The position numbers and the translations under genes are program-made. A stretch of 64,000 nt of DNA, taken from contig NZ_JAEKJB010000008.1 in the NCBI RefSeq assembly GCF_016785095.1, forward strand, positions 372,001 through 436,000, written 5' to 3'. Every line of letters starts with the position of its first letter. The stretch's first letter is position 1. Positions 9,610 through 18,888 of this stretch are shown in pieces. The notes beneath the pieces are model-generated. The model did not search any database. It was not told the origin of the DNA and saw only the letters and a list, made by a program, of their open reading frames with translations. The stretch comes from Alloalcanivorax marinus (GTDB lineage Bacteria; Pseudomonadota; Gammaproteobacteria; Pseudomonadales; Alcanivoracaceae).

Positions 9610-10953
9610 TCAGGATTGGGGGATGACCAGCGTCTGGCCGACGATGATGCGGTCATCCTGAATATTGTTGGCGGAGCGCAGCGACTGCTCGCTGACCTGG
9701 TGCCGGCGGGCGATGCCGGACAGGGTATCGCCGGGCTGGATGCGATACTGGTCGCCGTTCTGGCTGCGCTGGGCGGCGAACCAGCTACCCGGCGCCGGGT
9801 GGGTGCGGAAATAGCGCTCCACGCCGGCCTCGATGGAGCGCGCGAGTTTCTCCTGATGGGCGCTGGAACGCAAATTCCGCGCTTCTTCCTTATTGGAGAT
9901 AAAGCCGGTTTCCACCAGCACGGATACCATCTCCGGCTCCTTGAGCACCACGAACGCGGCCTGCTCCACGGTGTCGCGGCCGCCGTGCAGGCGCGTCACC
10001 TGGCCCATTTCGGCGAGGATCTGACGGCCCAGATACAGGCTGTGCGCCATGGAACCACTCATGCGCATGTCGGCAAGCACGCTGAGCAGATTGGAATCGT
10101 CCTTCTCTTCCTCGTAGACGCCGGCCACCTTGTCCGATTCGTTGGCCATTTTCGCCAGATAGCGGGCACGGGCGCTGGTGGCGCCCCGGTTGGACAGGGC
10201 GAACACGCTGGCGCCATGGGCGCGCGGATCGGTGAAGGCATCGGCATGGATCGAGATGAACACATCGGCGTGGTTGTCCTGGCGGGCGATGCGGCGCCGC
10301 TCCGCCAACGGCACATAGTAGTCGCCATCGCGCACCATCACCGCCTTCATGCCGGGCTGGGCGTCGATGCGCGCCTTCACCTTCTTGGCGATCTGCAGCA
10401 CCACGTCCTTTTCACGCAGATTACCCGGCCCGGACGCACCCGGGTCCTCGCCGCCATGGCCGGCGTCGATGGCGACGATCATGTCGCGGGGCGCGCCGGT
10501 GGCCGCGTCCGGCTTGTCCACGGTCTTCACCGGCTTCGGGTCCTTGTCGAACAGATCCACCACCAGCCGCCAGTTGTGCGGCGACACCGGTTTGAGCAGG
10601 TTGGTGCGTGGCCGCACCGCCTCGTTGAGATCGAATACCACCCGGGTCATGTCCGGGTGCTTGCCGACGCGGATGTCCTTGATCGGGCTGTCGCTGATGT
10701 CCAGCGACATCATATCGAAGTCGAGTTCGGTGTCCGGCAGATCCACCACCACCCGGTCCGGGTTGGCCAGCTTGTCCAGACTGTGCTCCACCGGCTCGGG
10801 CAGATCAAAGACGATGCGGGTGTGATCCGGCGCCCGGTGCAGGCGCACCGAGTCCACGGTGACGGCGGCGGCCGGCACCGAGGCCAGACAACCCAGCGCC
10901 AGTATGCACAGGGCGATCAGTCGGGGCGGAGTCGGTCGCTCAATGTTGGCCAT
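9610..10953 (-). CDS. amiB: AmiB-type N-acetylmuramoyl-L-alanine amidase
   Basis: 447-residue periplasmic zinc amidase that splits septal peptidoglycan during daughter-cell separation. Domain order: signal peptide (1-29, ending PAAA), AMIN localisation domain (about 30-130), Amidase_3 catalytic domain with zinc ligands in [11 protein letters not shown] and SIHADAF plus a C-terminal ETGFISN glutamate, then one LysM domain (about 402-446, [13 protein letters not shown]). Its start overlaps the end of tsaE by 14 bp. It lies 11 bp upstream of mutL. Confidence 0.96.
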   Translation of the reverse strand: MANIERPTPPRLIALCILALGCLASVPAAAVTVDSVRLHRAPDHTRIVFDLPEPVEHSLDKLANPDRVVVDLPDTELDFDMMSLDISDSPIKDIRVGKHPDMTRVVFDLNEAVRPRTNLLKPVSPHNWRLVVDLFDKDPKPVKTVDKPDAATGAPRDMIVAIDAGHGGEDPGASGPGNLREKDVVLQIAKKVKARIDAQPGMKAVMVRDGDYYVPLAERRRIARQDNHADVFISIHADAFTDPRAHGASVFALSNRGATSARARYLAKMANESDKVAGVYEEEKDDSNLLSVLADMRMSGSMAHSLYLGRQILAEMGQVTRLHGGRDTVEQAAFVVLKEPEMVSVLVETGFISNKEEARNLRSSAHQEKLARSIEAGVERYFRTHPAPGSWFAAQRSQNGDQYRIQPGDTLSGIARRHQVSEQSLRSANNIQDDRIIVGQTLVIPQS

Positions 10954-11374
10954 GGGCCCAATCCAAATTCGCCTGTCGTCCCCGACCGTCCACGGTCAGG
11001 GTCACGGTAAGATCCGGTTCGGGAATCATGCCCCGGCCCCGGTCGGGCCACTCCAGCACGCACAGGGCCCGTCCGTCAAAATAGTCGCGGATGCCGATCA
11101 TCTCCAGTTCCTCGGGGTCGCCCAACCGATACAGGTCGAAATGATAGATAGGGACCCCACCCACTTCATAGGGTTCCACCAGGGTATAGGTGGGACTTTT
11201 TACCGCGCCCCGGTGGCCGAGCCCGTGAAGCAGGCCGCGCATCAGCGTGGTCTTGCCGGCACCCAGGTCACCACGCAGATAGACGCAGCTCCCCGGCGTC
11301 AGACGGCGCCCCAGGTCGGCGCCCAGCGCCAGGGTGGCGGCCTCGTCGGCCAGATAATGGCGTTCAGTAGTCAT
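10940..11374 (-). CDS. tsaE: TsaE, tRNA t6A biosynthesis ATPase
   Basis: 144-residue P-loop ATPase that with TsaB and TsaD drives threonylcarbamoylation of A37 in ANN-decoding tRNAs. The P-loop GDLGAGKT is at about 35-42, followed by the conserved SPTYTLVEPY and a HFDLYRL motif. Length is near the family norm of about 150. It overlaps nnr by 11 bp and amiB by 14 bp, so nnr-tsaE-amiB-mutL-miaA reads as one coupled operon. Confidence 0.96.
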   Translation of the reverse strand: MTTERHYLADEAATLALGADLGRRLTPGSCVYLRGDLGAGKTTLMRGLLHGLGHRGAVKSPTYTLVEPYEVGGVPIYHFDLYRLGDPEELEMIGIRDYFDGRALCVLEWPDRGRGMIPEPDLTVTLTVDGRGRQANLDWAHGQH

Positions 11375-12854
11375 TCAACTCCCGGCGCAGGTCGATAAGC
11401 AGATCGGTGGCGAGCAGGCCTCGCTCGCCGTCCCGGGCGGCGGCCCGGTCGGCGGCGCGGGCGTGGGCCATGGCGCCCAGGGCGGCGGCCCGGTAAGGCG
11501 CCAGCCCCTGGGCGCGCAGGGCGGCGATCACCCCGGTGAGCAGGTCGCCCATGCCACCGCTGCCCATGCCCGGGTTGCCATCACTGATCAGCGCGGTGCC
11601 CTCGGCGCCGCGCACCAGGGTGCCCAGCCCCTTGAGCAGGGCGGTACCGCCGTAACGGGCCGCCAGGCTTTCCACCGCCGCGAAACGGTCCGCCTGGACG
11701 GCGCCGGTGTCGCTGCCCAGCAGCCGGGCCGCCTCCCCCGGGTGCGGCGTCAGTACCCAGTCGTCGCGGGCGTCCACGCCCCACTCCGCCAACAGGGTCA
11801 GGGCATCGGCGTCCACCACCAGCGGCAGGCCGCTGTCCAGGGCCGCTTCCAGCAGGGCCCGTCCCCAGGCATCACGACCCAGCCCCGGCCCCACCGCCAC
11901 CACCGTGGCTTGCTCCAGCAGCGGCGCCAGATCCGTCGCGCCGTCCACCGCCCGCGCCATGATTTCCGGCTGGCGCGCCAACAGCGGCGCCACGTGCTCG
12001 GCGCGGGTGGCCAGGCTGACCAGGCCGGCGCCGGCATGGCCGGCGGCCTGGGCGGTCATCATCGGTGCGCCACCGAAACCGTGGTCACCGCCGATCACCA
12101 GGACATGGCCGTAGGTTTTCTTGTATCCGTCCCGGGCACGGCGTGGCAGGGCACGGCGCAGGTCCGCCGGGGTCGGCCGCCATACCGGCGCGTCGATGCG
12201 GGCGTGCACCCGCTCATCGACACCCAGGTCATCGAACAGCAGCTCGCCGGTGCAGACCGGCCCAATGCCGGTGAGCAGCCCCCGGTTCACGCCGATATAG
12301 GTCAGCGTGCACCGGGCGTGCAGCACGGCGCCGGTGGATGCGCCGGTGTCCGCCGCCAGCCCGGAGGGCACATCCACCGCCAGCACCGGCTTGCGCAACG
12401 CGTCCAGGGCCAGGATCAGGGCACGCTTGTCCTCGCTCAGGGCCCCGGACAGGCCGGTGCCCAGCAAAGCATCCACCAGCACCGGCGCATCTTTTGGCAG
12501 GCTGTCCAGGCTCAGCGGACGCATCGGCACGCCGGCGTCCCGCGCCCGGCGGGCCATGGTCAGGGCATCGCCTTTCACGGCCTCCACCGGCTTATCCTGG
12601 AGGATCACCGGGTCCAGGCCGGCTTCCCGGGCCAGGCGCGCGACCACATAGCCGTCGCCACCATTGTTGCCGCCGCCACACAGAACCACCGGCCGCGACA
12701 GGCCCGGCCAGCGCTGTACCAACAGTTCAAAGGCGGCGCGACCGGCGCGCTCCATCAATTCCTCGCCGGACAAACCGGCGTCGCCGGCCAGTCGGTCCAA
12801 TTCGCGGGTTTGCGCCGCGCTGTAGAGGCGGTCGGGTAACGATCTCAGGGGCAT
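11364..12854 (-). CDS. nnr: Nnr, bifunctional NAD(P)H-hydrate repair enzyme
   Basis: 496-residue fusion of an NAD(P)HX epimerase (YjeF N-terminal domain, about 1-215, with CGGGNNGGDGYV) and an ADP-dependent NAD(P)HX dehydratase (about 225-490). The dehydratase has GGDHGFGGAP, NPGMGSGGMGDLLTG and a ribokinase-like fold. It repairs damaged hydrated nicotinamide cofactors. It is the first gene of the coupled nnr-tsaE-amiB-mutL-miaA run. The gene for the EamA transporter diverges from it across about 80 bp that must hold both promoters. Confidence 0.95.
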   Translation of the reverse strand: MPLRSLPDRLYSAAQTRELDRLAGDAGLSGEELMERAGRAAFELLVQRWPGLSRPVVLCGGGNNGGDGYVVARLAREAGLDPVILQDKPVEAVKGDALTMARRARDAGVPMRPLSLDSLPKDAPVLVDALLGTGLSGALSEDKRALILALDALRKPVLAVDVPSGLAADTGASTGAVLHARCTLTYIGVNRGLLTGIGPVCTGELLFDDLGVDERVHARIDAPVWRPTPADLRRALPRRARDGYKKTYGHVLVIGGDHGFGGAPMMTAQAAGHAGAGLVSLATRAEHVAPLLARQPEIMARAVDGATDLAPLLEQATVVAVGPGLGRDAWGRALLEAALDSGLPLVVDADALTLLAEWGVDARDDWVLTPHPGEAARLLGSDTGAVQADRFAAVESLAARYGGTALLKGLGTLVRGAEGTALISDGNPGMGSGGMGDLLTGVIAALRAQGLAPYRAAALGAMAHARAADRAAARDGERGLLATDLLIDLRRELNDY

Positions 12855-12935
12855 TCGCTGCTATCCTTGGCTCCGTCGTTGCGGTATGCGACGACAGTAT
12901 ACCTGTTCCTATTTTATACCGACCACGGGACCATC

Positions 12936-13829
12936 ATGCCGCCTCGCTCCGAGCCCCACTGGGACCTCTACGGCCTCCACCTGGCCGCCTTCATGCTCGC
13001 CGGCACGGCACTGTTCGCCAAGCTGGTGCCGCTGCCGGCGCTGGACATCACCGGCCTGCGCGGCGGCATCGCCGCGCTCGCCCTGCTGGTGGTGATGCTG
13101 CTGGGCCGCGCCCGGCTCCGCTTGCCGTCACCGCGCCATTATCTGGCCATGCTGGTGGGCGGCCTGCTGTTCGCGGTGCACTGGATGACCTACTTCCACG
13201 CCATGCAGGTGTCCTCGGTGGCGGTGGGCGTGGTGGCGCTGCTGACCTTCCCGGTGATCACCGCCGTGATCGAACCGCCCCTGCTGCACCGCCGGGCGCC
13301 GCGCGGCTATGCGCTGGTGGCCGGCCTGGCGGTGCTGGCCGGCGTCACGCTGATCGGTCTGGAGAGCGGCCTGGGCGGCAACGTGCCCCTGGGGCTGGCG
13401 GTGGGGATCTTCTCCGCGGTGCTCTATTCACTGCGGAATCTGCTGCAAAAACGCTTCCTGGAGGGTGTCTCCGGCCCTCAGGTGATGCTCTACCAGGGTG
13501 CGCTCACCGCCCTGGTGTTCGCGCCTTTCCTGAGTACCTCGCCGCTGCAGCTGGCACCATCCACCTGGGGCCTGCTGCTGTTGCTGGGCACGGTGTTCAC
13601 CGCCGTACCGCACACCCTGATCACCCATGGTCTGCGCCGTTTGAGCGCCACCACGGTGTCGTTCACCCTGGCCCTGCAGGTCCCCTACGCCACCCTGCTG
13701 GCGGCTCTGGTATTGTCGGAAACTCCAGGCCCCCTGGCCATCACCGGCGGCGCCCTGGTGGTGGCGGCCTCGTTGTTCGTTACCGCCCGGCAACGGCGCG
13801 AACCGGCGCCGGTGGCCGCCACCGACTGA
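12936..13829 (+). CDS. DMT superfamily (EamA) transporter
   Basis: 297-residue inner-membrane protein with about ten hydrophobic segments in two homologous EamA halves, typical of drug/metabolite exporters. The first half contains GGLLFAVHWMTYFHAMQVSSVAVGVVALL as a continuous hydrophobic stretch. The second half includes VLYSLRNLLQKRFL. The ATG at 12936, preceded by ACGGGA, was preferred to an earlier one at 12867 that would add a peptide overlapping the divergent promoter region. The substrate cannot be predicted. The stop is 12 bp before queG, suggesting co-transcription. Confidence 0.85.
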   Translation: MPPRSEPHWDLYGLHLAAFMLAGTALFAKLVPLPALDITGLRGGIAALALLVVMLLGRARLRLPSPRHYLAMLVGGLLFAVHWMTYFHAMQVSSVAVGVVALLTFPVITAVIEPPLLHRRAPRGYALVAGLAVLAGVTLIGLESGLGGNVPLGLAVGIFSAVLYSLRNLLQKRFLEGVSGPQVMLYQGALTALVFAPFLSTSPLQLAPSTWGLLLLLGTVFTAVPHTLITHGLRRLSATTVSFTLALQVPYATLLAALVLSETPGPLAITGGALVVAASLFVTARQRREPAPVAATD

Positions 13830-13841
13830 TTCACGGACGCC

Positions 13842-14900
13842 ATGGACCTCGACCACCTGAAGCGCCGTATCGCCCACCAGGCCCGGGAACTGGGCTTCCA
13901 GCAGATGGGCGTGGCCGACCCGGATCTGAACCTGGCGGAACAACGTCTGCATGACTGGCTGGCCGCGGGCCGCCATGCCGGCATGGACTGGATGGCCGCC
14001 CACGGCAACAAGCGCTCGCGTCCCACGGAGCTGGAACCGGACACGGTGCGCGTGCTGTCGTTCCGCATGGATTACCTGCCACCGGACACCCAGCCGGTGA
14101 AGGTGCTGCGGCAAAAGGACAAAGCCTATGTATCGCGCTATGCCCTGGGCCGGGATTACCACAAGGTGATCCGCAAACGCCTGGCGCGGCTGGCGGACTG
14201 GATTCGCCAGGAAGTCAGCGGCACGCGCCTGGCCCGGGCGTTCGTGGACAGCGCCCCGGTGATGGAAAAACCGCTGGCGGAAAAGGCCGGTCTGGGCTGG
14301 CAGGGCAAGCACACCCTGCTGCTCAATCGGGACGCCGGCAGTTGGTTCTTTCTTGGCGAGCTGTACACCGACCTGCCGCTGCCGGTGGACACCCCCGGCG
14401 AGGACCATTGCGGCAAGTGCTCGGCCTGCATGACGGTATGCCCCACCGACGCCATCGTCGCGCCCTACCAACTGGACGCCCGGCGCTGCATCTCCTACCT
14501 GACCATCGAGCATGACGGCGCGATTCCCGAGGATCTCAGGCCGGGCATCGGCAACCGGGTGTTCGGCTGCGACGACTGCCAGTTGATGTGCCCCTGGAAT
14601 CGCTTCGCCTCGCACAGCGGCGAGACCGATTTCCGGCCACGCCACGGCCTGGAGGACCGGGAGCTGGTGGAGCTGTTCGAATGGAACGAAGCCACCTTCC
14701 TGGAACGCACCGCCGGCTCACCGATCCGCCGCGCCGGCTTTCAGCGCTGGCGGCGCAATCTGGCGGTCGGCCTGGGCAATGGCCCGGCCAGCCCGGTGGC
14801 GCTGGCGGCTCTGCAAGCGGCCCGCCAGGACCCCAGCGAGCTGGTGCGCGAACATGTGGAATGGGCTCTGCGCCGGTTGCGAAACAAGACCAGCATGTAA
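13842..14900 (+). CDS. queG: QueG, epoxyqueuosine reductase
   Basis: 352-residue cobalamin- and Fe-S-dependent enzyme that makes the last reduction to queuosine at tRNA position 34. Two [4Fe-4S] clusters are visible: CGKCSACMTVCPTDAI for one, and CDDCQLMCPWN with C in the RRCISYL region for the other. The N-terminal part has the cobalamin-binding fold (RVLSFRMDYLP). The C-terminal HEAT-like tail (about 300-352) contains short Ala/Leu-rich helices. In Pseudomonas the gene also stands next to nnr and orn. Confidence 0.95.
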   Translation: MDLDHLKRRIAHQARELGFQQMGVADPDLNLAEQRLHDWLAAGRHAGMDWMAAHGNKRSRPTELEPDTVRVLSFRMDYLPPDTQPVKVLRQKDKAYVSRYALGRDYHKVIRKRLARLADWIRQEVSGTRLARAFVDSAPVMEKPLAEKAGLGWQGKHTLLLNRDAGSWFFLGELYTDLPLPVDTPGEDHCGKCSACMTVCPTDAIVAPYQLDARRCISYLTIEHDGAIPEDLRPGIGNRVFGCDDCQLMCPWNRFASHSGETDFRPRHGLEDRELVELFEWNEATFLERTAGSPIRRAGFQRWRRNLAVGLGNGPASPVALAALQAARQDPSELVREHVEWALRRLRNKTSM

Positions 14901-15010
14901 AGTTCGTATTCTTTAGACTGTCAGGACCGCCTTCGGGGAACCGCCGTCGGGATGACGCCTTCAAACCGGGGGAACGTTTTTCAATTATCGACCAAGAGGG
15001 AACGCCAGCC

Positions 15011-15445
15011 ATGAAAAAGCCAGCCCTGATCATGCTCGCCATCACCGCGCCACTGTTGAGCGCCTGCTCCAGTGGGCCCAACGAAGCGGCCGGGTATCGC
15101 CATTCCATCTTCCACGTGATCGCCTGGCACTTCGGCACCCTGGGTGCCATGGCCAAGGGCGAGCAGCCGTTCGACCAGGCCGTTTTCGAGCGCAAGGCGG
15201 GTATTCTGGAGGAACTCTCCACGCTGCCCTGGGAGGGCTTCCAGGAAGGTACCGCGGAAGGCAGCGACGCCAAGCCGGCGATCTGGGAGAACCGGGACGA
15301 CTTCGATGCCAAGGCCCGCGACTTCGAGGAACGGGCAAGCACCCTGGCCAGCCTGGCCCGGGAAGGCGACCAGCAAGCCATGCTCGACCAGGTGGGCAAG
15401 GTGGGCCAGGCCTGCAAGGCCTGCCACGACGATTACCGCAAGTAG
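15011..15445 (+). CDS. Class II cytochrome c (cytochrome c'-like) lipoprotein
   Basis: 144-residue exported cytochrome. A lipoprotein signal peptide ends in LLSAC, with predicted acylation at about residue 19. Near the C-terminus there is a single haem-binding motif CKACH, as in cytochrome c' and c-556, where the haem site is at the end of a four-helix bundle. A good ribosome-binding site (GAGGG) precedes the ATG. A longer frame starting at 14588 overlaps queG and was rejected. The convergent neighbour is a cytochrome b561, a pairing common for such c-type cytochromes. Confidence 0.9.
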   Translation: MKKPALIMLAITAPLLSACSSGPNEAAGYRHSIFHVIAWHFGTLGAMAKGEQPFDQAVFERKAGILEELSTLPWEGFQEGTAEGSDAKPAIWENRDDFDAKARDFEERASTLASLAREGDQQAMLDQVGKVGQACKACHDDYRK

Positions 15446-15469
15446 CTGCGAATCGTCCGCCGGCCGATC

Positions 15470-15523
15470 GCGGCTGAAGCCGCTCCTACATATGGCGGAT
15501 AGCGGTAGGAGCGGCTTCAGCCG
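15470..15523. repeat. REPIN-like doublet between cytochrome genes
   Basis: A perfect 19-bp inverted repeat (15471-15489 and 15505-15523), separated by 15 nt, has the inner sequence GCTCCTAC/GTAGGAGC and the core GCGGCTGAAGCCGC. The right arm includes the stop codon of the cytochrome b561 gene. It lies between convergent genes and can serve as a two-way terminator. Pseudomonas REP sequences have closely similar GTAGGAGC ends. Confidence 0.8.
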
Positions 15524-16185
15524 GCCAGCGCCAGCACCAGCCACACCACCGCCGTCGCCAGCACCGCCAGCACCAGGGCCCGCCAGACGGGAGCCGGGGC
15601 GGCGTCATCCGCGCCGGGCTTACGCCCGCTGATCATGGCGCCCACCAGCCGCTCGCCGCGCAGCCGGTGAGCGGCTACCGCCGCCACGTGCAGGCCCGCC
15701 AGCATCAGCAACAGGTTGATATTGAGACCGTGGAAATCGGTGAACGCGCCGGCCAGTGACGAGGACACCAGGTGATTGAGGGGGCCGTCGATACTGATGT
15801 CATCGGTGGCGAACAGGCCGCTGACCACCTGGGCCAGCAGCAACACCAGCATCACCACCACCATCCAGCCCCCCAGGGGGTTATGCCCCCGGTAGACCGG
15901 CGCCCGACCGCGCGCGAACGCCAGCCCGTAGCGCGCCGCCGCCGCCGGCGCGGTGAGAAAGTCACGGAACCGGCTGTGCCGCGAGCCCCAGAAGCCCCAC
16001 AGAACCCGGAACAGCAACAGCGCCAGCAAGGCGTAACCGGCCAGCATGTGCCAGTCCATCTCGGCGCTGCTGCCGCCGCCGGAATACCACAGGAAACCGA
16101 ACAGCCCCACCAGGGTCCAGTGAAACAAGCGGGTGGGCAGATCCCAGACCCGCCCTTTTTCCGTTCGCTGCTCCGCGCCTTTCAC
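15517..16185 (-). CDS. Cytochrome b561 family membrane protein
   Basis: 222-residue di-haem b-type cytochrome of the inner membrane with four main transmembrane helices. The N-terminal WDLPTRLFHWTLVG supplies a haem-ligand histidine. Further ligand histidines occur in DWHMLAGYALL and in the later FHGLNINLLLMLAGLHVAAV region. The frame begins with TTG at 16191, but a GGGAGG ribosome-binding site directly abuts that codon. The GTG at 16185, 7 nt further, is the better start. It probably passes electrons to or from the adjacent class II cytochrome c. Confidence 0.88.
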   Translation of the reverse strand: MKGAEQRTEKGRVWDLPTRLFHWTLVGLFGFLWYSGGGSSAEMDWHMLAGYALLALLLFRVLWGFWGSRHSRFRDFLTAPAAAARYGLAFARGRAPVYRGHNPLGGWMVVVMLVLLLAQVVSGLFATDDISIDGPLNHLVSSSLAGAFTDFHGLNINLLLMLAGLHVAAVAAHRLRGERLVGAMISGRKPGADDAAPAPVWRALVLAVLATAVVWLVLALAG

Positions 16186-16208
16186 GATCAACCCTCCCGG
16201 TAACGACC

Positions 16209-16754
16209 CTAAAGCTGAATGAGATGCTCGCGGTAGTAGGCGAGTTCCTCGATGGACTCACGAATGTCATCCAGGGCCAGGTGCTTGTTGGCTTTCTGGA
16301 AGCCGGCCAGGATGTCCGGCTTCCAGCGCCGGGCCAGTTCCTTGAGGGTGGAGACATCCAGATTCCGGTAGTGGAAGAATGCCTCCAGACGCGGCATGTA
16401 ATTGGCCAGGAAACGGCGATCCTGGCAGATGCTGTTGCCGCACATGGGCGAGGCGCCGGTTTCCAGGTATTGCTCCAGAAACGCCAGGGTGCGGCGTTCG
16501 GCTTCGGCCTCGTCCACATCGCTGCGACGGACCCGTTCCACCAGGCCGGAATTGTTGTGGTGACGGGTGTTCCACTCATCCATGCCGTCAAGCAGGGCGT
16601 CGCTTTGCCTGACCGCCATCACCGGCCCTTCGGCCAGAATATTCAGGTGGGCGTCGGTGACGATGGTGGCGACCTCGATGATACGGTCATGGCTGGGGTC
16701 CAGCCCGGTCATTTCCAGATCGATCCAGATCAGGTTGTCTCGTGATTGCGTCAT
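16209..16754 (-). CDS. orn: Oligoribonuclease
   Basis: 181-residue DEDDh 3'-5' exonuclease that degrades di- to penta-nucleotides, including pGpG from c-di-GMP breakdown. Motifs: Exo[10 protein letters not shown] (D12, E14), Exo[12 protein letters not shown] and Exo[13 protein letters not shown]. The ATG at 16754, preceded by CGGGAA, gives the usual length. The upstream in-frame extension to 16925 runs through the heptad repeat element and is not coding. It diverges from rsgA as in Pseudomonas. It fits functionally with the FimX/PilZ c-di-GMP proteins encoded downstream. Confidence 0.97.
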   Translation of the reverse strand: MTQSRDNLIWIDLEMTGLDPSHDRIIEVATIVTDAHLNILAEGPVMAVRQSDALLDGMDEWNTRHHNNSGLVERVRRSDVDEAEAERRTLAFLEQYLETGASPMCGNSICQDRRFLANYMPRLEAFFHYRNLDVSTLKELARRWKPDILAGFQKANKHLALDDIRESIEELAYYREHLIQL

Positions 16755-16775
16755 GGTTTTCCCGGCAAAAAAGTC

Positions 16776-16882
16776 GATACAGGATTCAGGGTACAGGATA
16801 CAGCGCGGAGCCGGACCTGCCAGCCATAAGGCCGTGCCCGCGACGCCCGGGTTCCTGTATCCTGCATCCTTCACCCTGTATC
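16776..16882. repeat. Heptad inverted repeat A (word GATACAG), orn/rsgA
   Basis: The left arm (16776-16803) reads as four consecutive seven-base words: GATACAG, GATTCAG, GGTACAG, GATACAG. The right arm (16854-16882) reads CCTGTAT, CCTGCAT, CCTTCAC, CCTGTAT. The arms are imperfect reverse complements with a 50-nt centre. The element fills most of the divergent orn-rsgA promoter region, 22-24 bp from each start codon. Confidence 0.85.
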
Positions 16883-16905
16883 GGCGGCGAAATCGCCACG
16901 CTTTT

Positions 16906-17937
16906 ATGGCAAAACGTAAACTCAACCGGCGGCAGCGCTGGCGTATCGAAAAGATTCAGCAGGAGCGGCGCGACCGCGCGCAACGCAAGGCGGAACATGC
17001 CCATCCGACGGCCACCGACCTGGGCGAGGAACAGGAAGGCACCGTGGTGGCGCATTTCGGCGGGCAGGTGCTGGTGGAGGCCGATGAGGCCCCGCCGACG
17101 CGCTGCCATTTCCGCGCCAACCTGGAGCAACTGGTGGTAGGCGACCGGGTGATCTGGCAGGCCCCGCGCAGCGAGGGGGACGGCGTGGTCACCGCGCTGA
17201 TGCCCCGGGCCACCGTGCTCAAGCGCCCGGATAACTATGGCAACCTGAAGCCGGTGGCCGCCAACCTGGATCGGCTGCTGGTGGTATTCGCGCCGCGCCC
17301 GGAGCCCTCCAGCGTTTTGCTCGACCGCTATTTGGTGGCCGCCGAGCTATCCGGCATCCCCGCCACCCTGGTGCTCAACAAAGCGGATCTGGTGACCCCG
17401 GACAATACCGCCAACGTGGACCGCCTGGTGGCCCTTTATCAGGACCTCGGTTACCCGCTGGCGCGGGTATCGGCCACTACCCGGGACGGCCTGGCGGAAC
17501 TGCGTGCCGCCTTGACCGGCGGCACGGTGGCGTTCGTGGGCCAGTCCGGCGTGGGTAAGTCGTCACTGGTCAACGCCCTGCTGCCGGAGGCGGAGCTGGC
17601 GGTGGGATCGCTATCGGACGTGTCCGGCCTGGGCCAGCACACCACCACCACCGCGCGCCTGTTCCATCTGGACGGCGGGGGCCATCTGATCGATTCCCCG
17701 GGCATCCGCGAATTCGGCCTCTGGCACATCGGCGAGGAGGAGCTGCTGCGCGGCTACCGGGAACTGGCGGAATTGGCCGGTCATTGCCGGTTTCGCAACT
17801 GCACCCACCGCCACGAGCCCGGCTGTGCTCTGCAAGAAGCGGCGGACCAGGGCCGGATCAGCGCGGAGCGGCTTAATAACTTTTTTCAGATCGCCACCAC
17901 CCTGGATGAACAGGCGCGACAGCGTTATCAGTCCTGA
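16906..17937 (+). CDS. rsgA: RsgA, small ribosomal subunit biogenesis GTPase
   Basis: 343-residue circularly permuted GTPase acting in late 30S maturation. After a basic N-terminus and an OB fold (about 40-105) the G motifs run in permuted order: NKAD (158-161), then P-loop GQSGVGKS (212-219), then DSPG (263-266). A zinc knuckle with C294, C299, H301/H303 and C307 ends the protein. The ATG at 16906 was chosen. An earlier frame start at 16567 lies antisense inside orn. The rhodanese gene follows 77 bp downstream. Confidence 0.97.
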   Translation: MAKRKLNRRQRWRIEKIQQERRDRAQRKAEHAHPTATDLGEEQEGTVVAHFGGQVLVEADEAPPTRCHFRANLEQLVVGDRVIWQAPRSEGDGVVTALMPRATVLKRPDNYGNLKPVAANLDRLLVVFAPRPEPSSVLLDRYLVAAELSGIPATLVLNKADLVTPDNTANVDRLVALYQDLGYPLARVSATTRDGLAELRAALTGGTVAFVGQSGVGKSSLVNALLPEAELAVGSLSDVSGLGQHTTTTARLFHLDGGGHLIDSPGIREFGLWHIGEEELLRGYRELAELAGHCRFRNCTHRHEPGCALQEAADQGRISAERLNNFFQIATTLDEQARQRYQS

Positions 17938-18014
17938 TCCTGGCCAGGAACCGATCTGACACCTTCCCTGTCGTTCATTACAATGGCCCCCACCGGCAAC
18001 CACGAAGACTCACC

Positions 18015-18839
18015 ATGACCACTGAACTGCCGCTTCTCATCGAACCCGCCGAACTCGCCCGCCATCTGGACGCGCCGGATCTGCTGATCATCGATCTGTG
18101 CAAGAGCCAGGTGTACGAACAGGCCCATGTACCCGGCGCCATCCACCTGGATTACCAGCGCCTGCTGGCCGGCACCCAGCCGGCACCGGGCCTGCTGCCC
18201 GACGACGACCGCCTGGCGGCGCTGTTCTCGGAACTCGGCCTGACCCCGGACACCTGGGTGGTGGCCTACGATGACGAGGGCGGCGGCTGGGCCGGGCGCC
18301 TGCTGTGGACCCTGGACGCCATCGGCCACAAACGCTACAGCTACCTGAATGGAGGCATCCACGGCTGGCTGGCGGAGGACCTGCGTACCGAAACGGAAAC
18401 CACCGAGCCCGAGGCCAGCGACTACCGGGTGGCGGAGCATGATCCGCGCACCAGCGTGGACCTGGAACATGTGCTCGCCCACCACCAGGACCCGGATGTG
18501 GTGATCTGGGACGCCCGCTCCGAGGAAGAATTTTCCGGGGTGCGCGCCTTCGCCCAGAAAGCCGGCCACATCCCCGGCGCCGTTCACTATGAGTGGACCG
18601 ACGCCATGGACAAAAGCAATAACCTGCGCCTGCGCGACCTGGACGAACTGCGCCGGGAACTGGCGGAGCGCGGCATCCGGGGCGACAAGCAGGTGATCAC
18701 TCACTGCCAGACCCACCACCGCTCCAGCCTCACCTGGCTGCTGGGCAAGATCCTGGGATTCCAGGATATCCGCGGTTACCCGGGCTCCTGGGCCGAATGG
18801 GGCAACCACCCGGATACGCCGGTGGAAAAATCCGAATAA
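18015..18839 (+). CDS. Tandem-rhodanese sulfurtransferase
   Basis: 274-residue protein with two rhodanese domains. The first (about 5-125) lacks a catalytic cysteine (VVAYDDEGGGWAG at the equivalent loop) and is structural. The second (about 150-270) has an active-site loop HCQTHHRSS with the persulfide-forming cysteine. Length and architecture match RhdA-type thiosulfate:cyanide sulfurtransferases. The unusual HH in the loop means the donor and acceptor are uncertain. It stands between rsgA and psd, as does rhdA in Pseudomonas. Pseudomonas has motAB between rsgA and rhdA, and none is present here. Confidence 0.88.
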   Translation: MTTELPLLIEPAELARHLDAPDLLIIDLCKSQVYEQAHVPGAIHLDYQRLLAGTQPAPGLLPDDDRLAALFSELGLTPDTWVVAYDDEGGGWAGRLLWTLDAIGHKRYSYLNGGIHGWLAEDLRTETETTEPEASDYRVAEHDPRTSVDLEHVLAHHQDPDVVIWDARSEEEFSGVRAFAQKAGHIPGAVHYEWTDAMDKSNNLRLRDLDELRRELAERGIRGDKQVITHCQTHHRSSLTWLLGKILGFQDIRGYPGSWAEWGNHPDTPVEKSE

Positions 18840-18888
18840 CACCACCCACCCCGCCGGGCCCGTGCCCGGCCCGTACGGAGAGCCCGCC

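Noticed and set aside
7718..9661. 647-codon plus-strand open frame
   Set aside because: Antisense shadow of mutL, which is complete and unambiguous on the minus strand.
16755..16925. N-terminal extension of orn, and of rsgA on the other strand
   Set aside because: Both extensions read through the heptad repeat and give repeated low-complexity peptides absent from the families.
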